NCBI GenBank assembly: GCA_963710665.1
Contig: CAVQBC010000005.1
Span: 1 to 64,000 of the forward strand
Length of the DNA: 64,000 bases
Source of the DNA: CAVQBC01 sp963710665
Lineage (GTDB): Bacteria > Actinomycetota > Thermoleophilia > Solirubrobacterales > Solirubrobacteraceae
Reading direction: 5' to 3'
Shown: positions 57,675-64,000 of the stretch, one piece after another
How the letters are laid out: each line of letters starts with the position of its first letter
How positions within the stretch are numbered: position 1 is the first letter of the stretch
Notes under the pieces: generated by a model
The model's database searches: none
What the model was told of the DNA's origin: nothing
What the model saw: only the letters and a program-made list of their open reading frames with translations
Position numbers and translations under genes: made by a program

Positions 57675-58571
57675 CTACGCCTCGCCCGCCGCGGCGTCCC
57701 GGCGCTCGAGGCCGCAGGCGTCCGCCAGCCGGTCCACCTCGTCCGGGTCGGTCGAGCACGGCATCGCGACGACCTCGTCGCACCCGGCCTGCTGGAAGGC
57801 GTCCATGCGCTGCCAGACCTCCTCCGGGGTGGTGGCCGCGCTGCTCGCGATGGCTCCCGCGGTCTCGGCGCCGAGGAACTCGTAGTAGTCGCCGAGGTAG
57901 GCCTGCGCGTCGCGCTCCGCCTCCGGGCCGAGGGAGAAGTACGTCAGCGTCATCAGTCGCGGGCGGCCGGGGCGGCCCGCGCGCTCCCACGCCTCGAGGA
58001 CCGCCCGGGCGGCGTCCGCGAACTGGTCCGGGGCGCCGCCGCCCGAGATCCATCCCTCGCCGAGGCGCGCGGCGCGATCGATCGCGGCCGGTGAGGTGCC
58101 GCCGAGCACGAGCGGCGGCCCGTCCTCCTGAACGGGGCTCGGGCCGATCCCGCCGGCGTAGCCCACCTTCTCACCGCGCCAGTAGCGCTGCAGCTCATCG
58201 ATCTGGCGCTCGATGCGGGCACCGCGGCCGCGCATCGGGACGCCGGCGACCTCGAAGTCGTCCGGGCGCGCGCCCACCGCGAGCCCCAGGACGAGCCGTC
58301 CGCCGGAGAGCTGGTCGATGGTCGCCGTGGTCTTGGCGAGCTCGGCGGTGTTGCGCAGCGGGGGGATCAGGATCGTCGTCGCGAGGCGGATCTCCTCGGT
58401 CACGGCGGCGGCGACCGCGAGCGACACCAGCGGATCCCAGTTCGGGTAGATGATGCGGTCGATCACGCCGAGCGTCGAGAAGCCGCGCGCCTCGGCGCGG
58501 CGCGCCCAGTCGAGCACCTCGCCGCGCTCGGCCCCGGGGATGGTGGTGGGCAATCCGATCCCGATCTCCAT
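57675..58571 (-). CDS. LLM-class flavin-dependent oxidoreductase
   Basis: A 298-residue luciferase-like TIM-barrel enzyme. EIGIGLPTTIPGAERGEVLD at the start, AVTEEIRLATTILIPPLRNT, AELAKTTATIDQLSGGRLVL, then GLAVGARPDDFEVAGVPMRG and PPLVLGGTSPAAIDRAARLG are the family motifs. In actinobacteria such enzymes use FMN or coenzyme F420 to oxidise a hydroxyl or ketone substrate; the cofactor cannot be told from the motif alone. Start ATG 58571. Confidence 0.88.
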   Translation of the reverse strand: MEIGIGLPTTIPGAERGEVLDWARRAEARGFSTLGVIDRIIYPNWDPLVSLAVAAAVTEEIRLATTILIPPLRNTAELAKTTATIDQLSGGRLVLGLAVGARPDDFEVAGVPMRGRGARIERQIDELQRYWRGEKVGYAGGIGPSPVQEDGPPLVLGGTSPAAIDRAARLGEGWISGGGAPDQFADAARAVLEAWERAGRPGRPRLMTLTYFSLGPEAERDAQAYLGDYYEFLGAETAGAIASSAATTPEEVWQRMDAFQQAGCDEVVAMPCSTDPDEVDRLADACGLERRDAAAGEA

Positions 58572-58728
58572 GCGCGCTCCCTTCCGGGGGTGACGGCTCG
58601 ATGCTATTTGGTCGACTCCACCGGTCTGGGATCCCGGCGTGGCCCAGTCGCCGTGCCTGGCGCGCCGCCGCTCGTCTCCGACCGGCAGTCGCGTTCTGCA
58701 GACTGGCGGTGCGTCGGAGACTCGCCGC

Positions 58729-59697
58729 ATGACCGACAGCACGACCTCCACCCGCATCCGCACGCCCTTCGGCTTCGAGTCGACGGCCGCCGACGTGATC
58801 GCGGGCATCGACCTCTCGGGCCGGCGCGCGATCGTCACCGGGAGCTCGTCCGGCATCGGGATCGAGACGGCGCGGGCGCTGGCCGGCGCGGGCGCGGACG
58901 TCACCCTCGCGGTGCGCGACACGGGCGCCGGCGACCGCACCGCCGCCGCCATCACCGACTCCACCGGCAACGACGAGGTCCGCGCCGCGCCGCTCGACCT
59001 GGCCGACCAGGCCTCGGTCGCCGCCTTCGCCGCAGGCTGGAGCGGCCCGCTGCACCTCCTCGTCAACAACGCCGGCGTGATGGCGCTGCCCGGTCTGCAG
59101 CTGACGCCCGAGGGATGGGAGATGCAGTTCGCGACCAACCACCTCGGCCACTTCGCGCTCGCCTACCGCCTCCACGACGCGCTCGCCACCGCCCCCGGAG
59201 CGCGAATCGTGTCGCTCACGTCCCGCGGCCACCTCCGCTCCCCGGTGGTCTTCGAGGACATCGACTTCAACTCCCGGCCCTACGACCCGTGGCTCGCCTA
59301 CGGGCAGTCCAAGACCGCCAACGTGCTGTTCGCGGTCGAGGCGACGCGCCGCTGGGCTCGTGACGGCATCACCGCCAACGCGGTCCACCCCGGCGCGATC
59401 GCCGACACCAACCTCTCGCGCCACATGGACCCGGAGCAACTCGCGCGGCTGCGGGACTCCGGCGCCTACCGGTACAAGACGATCCCGCAGGGCGCCGCGA
59501 CCAGCGTGCTCGTCGCGACGTCGCCGCAGCTCGAGGGCATCGGCGGCCGCTACTTCGAGGACTGCAACGAGGCGCCGGTCGTCGAGCCGCGACCCGCGCC
59601 TGCCGACCCGCCCAGCTTCGGCGTCGCCGCCTACGCGCTCGACCCCGTTGCCGCGAAGCGCCTGTGGGACGTCTCGCGCTCGATGCTCGCCCTGTAA
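58729..59697 (+). CDS. Short-chain dehydrogenase/reductase, retinol-dehydrogenase-like
   Basis: A 322-residue SDR with an N-terminal extension. The cofactor motif is AIVTGSSSGIGIETARALA, LVNNAGVMALP, the Ser in SLTSRGHLRSP and the catalytic YGQSK. The length and the NHLGHFALAYRL region fit retinol-dehydrogenase or oxidoreductase-type SDRs with a longer C-terminus. It is divergent from the LLM oxidoreductase gene with 157 bp between their starts. Confidence 0.9.
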   Translation: MTDSTTSTRIRTPFGFESTAADVIAGIDLSGRRAIVTGSSSGIGIETARALAGAGADVTLAVRDTGAGDRTAAAITDSTGNDEVRAAPLDLADQASVAAFAAGWSGPLHLLVNNAGVMALPGLQLTPEGWEMQFATNHLGHFALAYRLHDALATAPGARIVSLTSRGHLRSPVVFEDIDFNSRPYDPWLAYGQSKTANVLFAVEATRRWARDGITANAVHPGAIADTNLSRHMDPEQLARLRDSGAYRYKTIPQGAATSVLVATSPQLEGIGGRYFEDCNEAPVVEPRPAPADPPSFGVAAYALDPVAAKRLWDVSRSMLAL

Positions 59698-59799
59698 GGA
59701 GACGGCCCGGGGACGACGCGAGGCTCCCCAGATACTGCGACAACTCGCGCGCAGCCGGCGGACGCCGCCACCCGGAGGGCTACGCTCGCTCACAGAGCC

Positions 59800-61965
59800 A
59801 TGCCCGCCGCCGACCCCACCATTCCCATGCCGGGCGACGCCTTCACCGGCGAGGTCACGGTCCGGCGGCGGCGGTTCGCCAACCCCGACAGCGGCTTCGC
59901 GGTCCTCGACGGCGAGCACGACGGCGAGGACGTGGTGCTGGTCGGCCCCCTCGCGCACCTGGAGGAGCGCGAGCACGCGCGCGTCGAGGGCGTGTGGCAG
60001 GACGACCCGCGCTTCGGCCCCCAGGTCAAGGTCTCCGAGGCCCATCCGCTGGCGCCGGCCGGGGAGGCCGCGCTGGTCGCCTACCTCAAGCGCACGCGCC
60101 ACGTCGGCGAGCAGCGGGCGCGCCGCCTGGTCGAGCGCTTCGGGGAGGCCGACGTCCTCGAGCAGATCGACGTGGACCCCCACCGGGCGTTCCGCGCGGT
60201 CCACCTGCCGACACGGCACGTCAACGAGGCGGTGCGTTCCTGGAACGGCCTGCGCGCCACCCGCACGCTGCACCTCCTGCTCGCCCCGCACGGGCTGGCG
60301 TGGCTCGTCCCCCGGATCCACCGCCACTACGGCGACGAGGCGCATCGCGTCGTCCGCGAGCGCCCCTACGAGCTGACGAGCGTGTTCGGGGTCGGCTTCC
60401 AGATCGCCGACCGCATCGCGCGCTCGGCGGGGGTGCCGCCCGACAGCCCGGCCCGCGCCCGCGCCGGCGTCCTGCACGTGCTCGCCGAGGCCGAGCGGGA
60501 CGGCTCGACCTGCCTCCCCGTCGACCGCGCCCGCGCCGACGCCGGCCGGCTGCTCGGCGACGACCCGCCCGCGCGGGAGCTGCTCGACGAGATGGTCGAC
60601 CACGGCGAGCTCACGATCGAGGTCGACGACGACGGCGCCGACTGGGCCTACCGGGCCGAGACCGCCGCGCTCGAGGCCGAGCTGGGCGAGCGGGTGGCGG
60701 ATCTCGTGAAGGCGAAGCACTCGCCCCGCCTGAAACCCCCCGAGCAGCCGCCCGACGCGCCGCTGACCCCGGAGCCCGAGCAGTGGAGCGGCGTCACCGG
60801 CGCCTTCTCGCACCGCCTCTCGATCATCACCGGCGGCCCGGGCACCGGCAAGACGGCGAGCATCCGGCTGATCTGCGCCGCGGCCGCCGAGCAGGACGCC
60901 GACCTGCTGCTCGTCGCCCCCACCGGCCGCGCCGCGCGCCGGATGGCCGAGTCCGCCGGCGTCGCGGCGTCCACGATCCATGCGGCGCTCGCATGGGTGC
61001 CGGGGGAGGGGCCCGGCCACGACGAGGACCACCCGCTGAAGGGCGACCTGCTCGTGGTCGACGAGAGCTCGATGGCGAACCTCGACCTGCTCGTCACGCT
61101 GCTGCGGGCGGTCGGCCCGCGGATGCACGTCGTGCTGGTGGGCGACGCCGACCAGCTCGCGCCCGTGGGCGCCGGCAAGCCGTTCGCCGAGCTGGTCGCC
61201 TCCGGCGCGGTCCCGGTCGCCCGGCTGCAGCACATCTTCCGCCAGGCGGCCGGGAGCATGATCGTCCAGGGCGCCCACGCCGTCCGGCACGGCGAGGCGC
61301 CGGACGTCACCGCGCGCGAGGACATGCGCCGCGACCTGTTCCTGCTCGAGCGCCCGAACGCCCAGCACGCGCTCGACGACATCGTCAGCCTCGTCGCCGA
61401 GCGCCTCCCCGCGCACTACGGCGTCGACCCGGTCGCCGACATCCAGGTGTTCGCCCCCGTCTACCGCGGGGCGCTCGGCATCGAGGCGCTGAACACGCGC
61501 CTGCGCGACGCGCTGAACCCCGGCGGCGAGGCGGTCTTCGGCGGCCGGCTGCGGATCGGGGACAAGCTCATGCTCGCGGGGCGCAACCTGCACGACCTGG
61601 GGCTGATGAACGGGACGGTGCTGCGCCTGCTCGCCGTCGACGGCGACGACGAGGCGCTGACCGTGGAGGCCGACGGCGCGATCCTCCGGCTCCCCGCCGA
61701 GGAGGCGCCGCGGCTGCAGCTCGCCTACGCGTGCTCGGTGCACCGCGGGCAGGGGATCGAGCTGCCGGTGGCGATCGTCGTCGCCCACCCCGCCGCCGGC
61801 GCCTACTTCCTGCGCCGCGAGATGCTCTACACGGCCATGACCCGCGCACGCACGGCGACGATCATCGTCGGCCAGCGCGACGTCGTCGCGCGCGCCGCCC
61901 GCACGCCCGACACCGCCCGTCGCCACAGCCGGCTCACCGCTCGGCTGGATAAGGTCCGGCCATGA
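59800..61965 (+). CDS. recD2: RecD2-type ATP-dependent DNA helicase
   Basis: A 721-residue SF1B helicase. The N-terminal OB-like domain (FTGEVTVRRRRFANPDSGFA) is followed by an HhH region (YLKRTRHVGEQRARRLVERF), then the helicase core: Walker A IITGGPGTGKTASIRL, motif Ia VAPTGRAARRMAESAG, motif II LLVVDESSMANLDLL, motif III LVGDADQLAPVGAGKPFAEL, and near the end motif VI YTAMTRARTATIIVGQ. The core is RecD2-like: no nuclease domain. RecD2 helps DNA repair and fork restart. Its last 4 bp overlap the acyl-CoA synthetase gene (ATGA). Confidence 0.92.
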   Translation: MPAADPTIPMPGDAFTGEVTVRRRRFANPDSGFAVLDGEHDGEDVVLVGPLAHLEEREHARVEGVWQDDPRFGPQVKVSEAHPLAPAGEAALVAYLKRTRHVGEQRARRLVERFGEADVLEQIDVDPHRAFRAVHLPTRHVNEAVRSWNGLRATRTLHLLLAPHGLAWLVPRIHRHYGDEAHRVVRERPYELTSVFGVGFQIADRIARSAGVPPDSPARARAGVLHVLAEAERDGSTCLPVDRARADAGRLLGDDPPARELLDEMVDHGELTIEVDDDGADWAYRAETAALEAELGERVADLVKAKHSPRLKPPEQPPDAPLTPEPEQWSGVTGAFSHRLSIITGGPGTGKTASIRLICAAAAEQDADLLLVAPTGRAARRMAESAGVAASTIHAALAWVPGEGPGHDEDHPLKGDLLVVDESSMANLDLLVTLLRAVGPRMHVVLVGDADQLAPVGAGKPFAELVASGAVPVARLQHIFRQAAGSMIVQGAHAVRHGEAPDVTAREDMRRDLFLLERPNAQHALDDIVSLVAERLPAHYGVDPVADIQVFAPVYRGALGIEALNTRLRDALNPGGEAVFGGRLRIGDKLMLAGRNLHDLGLMNGTVLRLLAVDGDDEALTVEADGAILRLPAEEAPRLQLAYACSVHRGQGIELPVAIVVAHPAAGAYFLRREMLYTAMTRARTATIIVGQRDVVARAARTPDTARRHSRLTARLDKVRP

Positions 61966-63770
61966 CCCGCTCCACCGGTGCCGCCACCGTGACCGCCATG
62001 GCGCTCGACGCTGCCGCGCAGCACACGGGCACGGCCCTGCGGTTCCCGTCCGGCGACGGCTACGGCGAGATGAGCTACGCCGAGCTGGGGCAGGCGGTGC
62101 GGGAGATCGCGGCCGGGCTGCTCGCCCTCGGCGTCGGGCGCGGCGACCGCGTCGCGCTGCTGGCGGGCACGCGCGCGGAGTGGACGCTGTGCGATCTCGG
62201 CGCGCTGTGCGCGGGCGCCACCGTCGTGCCGGTCTACCACACGAACTCGCCGGAGGAGACCCGCTACGTGCTCGAGCACTCGGGCGCGCGGGTGCTGATC
62301 TGCGAGGACGAGGGGCAGCTCGCGAAGGTCCGCGGCGTGCGCTCCGAGCTCGCCGAGCTCGAGCACGTGGTCGCGTTCGCGGACGCCGGGCCGGACGAGC
62401 TCTCGCTCGCCGACCTGCGCCTGCGCGGCGCGGCCGGCGACCTCGCGGCGGTCGACGCCGTCGCCGCCGCGACGACGCCCGAGGACCTCGCGACGATCGT
62501 CTACACCTCCGGCACGACCGGGCCGCCCAAGGGGTGCGAGCTGACCCACGGGAACTTCATGTTCACCGTGCACGCCTACGACAAGGCGCTGCGGCTCGCC
62601 GAGGGCGAGCCGCCGCTGATCTTCCTGTTCCTCCCGCTCGCCCACGCGCTCGCGCGGGTGACCCAGCTCGCGGGGCTCGACCTCGGCGGCTCGCTCGCGT
62701 TCTGGCGCGGCGACATGACGCAGGTGATCGACGACCTCGCGCAGACGAAGCCGACCCACTTCCCGTCGGTGCCGCGGGCGTTCGAGAAGATCCACGCGCG
62801 CGCCGCCGGCACCGCCGACGCCAAGGGCGGCATCACCCGCGAGGTGTTCCGGCGGGCGATCCCGACCGCGCTGCGCGTGCGTGCGCTCGAGCGCCGCGGC
62901 GAGCGCGTGCCGCTTCCGCTCCGCGCCCGCCACGCGGTGCACGACCGGCTCGTGTTCTCGAAGGTGCGCGGCGTGTTCGGCGGCCACCTCACGCTGGCGC
63001 TGACCGGGGCCGCCCCGATCGCCCGCGACGTGCTCGAGTTCTTCGAGGCCGCCGCCATCCCGGTGATGGAGGGCTACGGCATGACCGAGTCGACCGCGGC
63101 CGCCACGCTCAACACGCCGGACGCCTACGTCCTCGGCACCGTGGGCCGCCCGCTGCCGGGCACCGAGGTGAGCATCGCCGAGGACGGCGAGGTCCTGATC
63201 CGCGGCCCGCACGTGTTCCGCGGCTACCACCGCGACGCCGAGGCCACCGACGCGATGCTCGACGGCGACGGGTGGCTGCACTCCGGCGACCTCGGCGAGA
63301 TGGACGCGGAGGGCTTCGTCTCGATCACCGGGCGCAAGAAGGATCTGATCATCACCTCGAGCGGGAAGAACATCGCCCCGACCGTGATCGAATCCGCCCT
63401 CCGCGAGGCCCGCCCGATCTCCCAGGCCGTCATCTTCGGCGACCGGCGCTCCTACCTCGTGGCGCTGATCACGCTCGACCCCGACGAGATCCCGGAGCTG
63501 GCCGAGCGCCTCGGCGTGGCGCCCGATCCCGCCACGATGTCGCGCGATCCCGCGGTGCGCCAGGAGGTGCAGGGCATGGTCGACGCCGCCAACGCCCGCT
63601 TCGCGCGCATCGAGCAGGTGAAGCGCTTCGCGATCCTGCCGCACGACCTCTCGCAGGCCGCCGGCGAGCTCACGCCGACCCTCAAGGTCAAGCGCGCGCT
63701 GGTCTACGAGCGCTATGCGGGGGAGATCGACGAGCTCTACGGGGAGTCGCCGCAGGGCGCGGTGCGATGA
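61962..63770 (+). CDS. Long-chain acyl-CoA synthetase (FadD15-like)
   Basis: A 602-residue ANL ligase. Motifs: YTSGTTGPPKGCELTHGNF (P-loop, AMP-binding), GYGMTESTAAATLN (A5), WLHSGDLGEMDAEGFVSITG (A7) and GRKKDLIITSSGKNIAP (A8). The N-terminus begins after a 4-bp overlap with RecD2. Length and motif order fit FadD15/long-chain-fatty-acid-CoA ligase, which activates fatty acids for lipid synthesis or beta-oxidation. The ATG at 63767 of the next gene overlaps its stop (ATGA). Confidence 0.9.
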   Translation: MTRSTGAATVTAMALDAAAQHTGTALRFPSGDGYGEMSYAELGQAVREIAAGLLALGVGRGDRVALLAGTRAEWTLCDLGALCAGATVVPVYHTNSPEETRYVLEHSGARVLICEDEGQLAKVRGVRSELAELEHVVAFADAGPDELSLADLRLRGAAGDLAAVDAVAAATTPEDLATIVYTSGTTGPPKGCELTHGNFMFTVHAYDKALRLAEGEPPLIFLFLPLAHALARVTQLAGLDLGGSLAFWRGDMTQVIDDLAQTKPTHFPSVPRAFEKIHARAAGTADAKGGITREVFRRAIPTALRVRALERRGERVPLPLRARHAVHDRLVFSKVRGVFGGHLTLALTGAAPIARDVLEFFEAAAIPVMEGYGMTESTAAATLNTPDAYVLGTVGRPLPGTEVSIAEDGEVLIRGPHVFRGYHRDAEATDAMLDGDGWLHSGDLGEMDAEGFVSITGRKKDLIITSSGKNIAPTVIESALREARPISQAVIFGDRRSYLVALITLDPDEIPELAERLGVAPDPATMSRDPAVRQEVQGMVDAANARFARIEQVKRFAILPHDLSQAAGELTPTLKVKRALVYERYAGEIDELYGESPQGAVR

Positions 63771-64000
63771 GCCCCGGGACGGGTCCCGGCGACCGCCTGG
63801 TCGCGGCCGCCCTCGCCGGCGGCGCCGTCGGCTCGCCCGACGCGGCGATCGTGATGGTGGAGTGGACCGATCCCGGCGGCCCGACCGAGCCCCGCCGTTA
63901 CATCGCCCCGATGCACATCCACCACGACGACGACGAGGCGTGGTACGTGCTCGACGGCGCGCTCGGCGTGCGGCTCGCCGACCACGACGTCGAGGTCCCG
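63767..64000 (+). CDS. Cupin-domain protein, truncated at window edge
   Basis: Starts at ATG 63767, overlapping the ligase stop (ATGA), and is still open at 64000 (78 residues seen). The cupin metal-binding motif is MHIHHDDDEAWYVLDG, followed by LGVRLADHDVEV, so at least the first half of a cupin barrel is present. Cupins of this type bind a metal and often modify small molecules. Overlap with the acyl-CoA synthetase suggests an operon. Confidence 0.75.
   Translation, partial: MSPGTGPGDRLVAAALAGGAVGSPDAAIVMVEWTDPGGPTEPRRYIAPMHIHHDDDEAWYVLDGALGVRLADHDVEVP

Noticed and set aside
58195..61926. A 1243-residue minus-strand open frame opposite SDR, RecD2 and part of the LLM gene
   Set aside because: Its sequence is low-complexity Arg/Gly/Val/Asp typical of antisense high-GC frames, with no family signature, and the opposite strand holds clear families (RecD2, SDR).

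Overview
The window is about 70% G+C, densely packed with genes that often overlap by 4 bp (ATGA, GTGA or TGATG), and reads as chromosome of a high-GC actinobacterium. Several conserved hypotheticals (the CxxC zinc-ribbon protein at 14304-14702, the DUF892 protein with a basic tail, the small protein at 13013-13207), the cyclic-di-AMP riboswitch in front of an M23 peptidase and the CoA-ester and LtrA gene content suggest class Thermoleophilia (Solirubrobacter/Conexibacter/Patulibacter type). That placement is an inference from family knowledge, not a search result.

Left end (1-3839): a decayed prophage or integrative element. It holds a frameshifted DUF4386 membrane protein, an HNH endonuclease overlapping a multiply frameshifted large terminase, the N-terminal part of a portal protein joined directly to the C-terminal part of a tyrosine integrase, and, 120 bp beyond the integrase stop, the 3' half of a tRNA-Thr(CGT) that looks like an attachment-site remnant. 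A 23-bp near-perfect direct repeat lies at both ends. Frameshifts continue into the host genes just right of it (LtrA at 3936-5092, hexapeptide protein at 5597-6185), so either this locus is decaying as a whole or the sequence is poor near the contig end.

6-20 kb: housekeeping and regulatory genes: CorA, a lipoprotein, LysR/VOC pair, HpcH aldolase, RibD-like reductase, a VOC/TetR divergent pair sharing a large dyad operator, DoxX, a hybrid REC-PAS-HisKA_3 histidine kinase, an NlpC/P60 hydrolase and a MarR/MFS efflux pair with two matching operator sites. 20-36 kb: a small gene/SRPBCC-like protein/FAD oxidoreductase operon, a LysM protein, secreted and membrane-anchored hypotheticals, galE, a membrane-anchored PI-PLC-like protein, an intact LtrA, a ferritin-like protein with a histone-like tail, a formamidase-family enzyme, a gamma-carbonic-anhydrase-like protein and an XRE regulator divergent from a Cys-nucleophile hydrolase.

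36-44 kb: one long minus-strand operon for CoA-ester catabolism (benzoate-CoA-ligase-like enzyme, MaoC hydratase, degenerate SDR, SDR, aldehyde dehydrogenase, enoyl-CoA hydratase, ferredoxin-reductase-like FAD enzyme, hypothetical), with a PaaI thioesterase divergent from its first gene. 44-46 kb: two tandem P-loop ATPases of ORC/Cdc6-like appearance. 46-50 kb: HxlR regulator divergent from a secreted glycerophosphodiesterase across a 16-bp perfect palindrome, a PfkB kinase and a GT39-like membrane glycosyltransferase.

50-55 kb: an ethanolamine module in one operon: amidase, EutA reactivase and a single-polypeptide EutB-EutC ethanolamine ammonia-lyase. 55-64 kb: a c-di-AMP (ydaO-type) riboswitch and its M23 peptidase with a long Ala/Pro/Glu-repeat tail containing a frameshift, an LLM flavin oxidoreductase, an SDR, RecD2 helicase, a long-chain acyl-CoA synthetase and the start of a cupin gene cut by the window edge.
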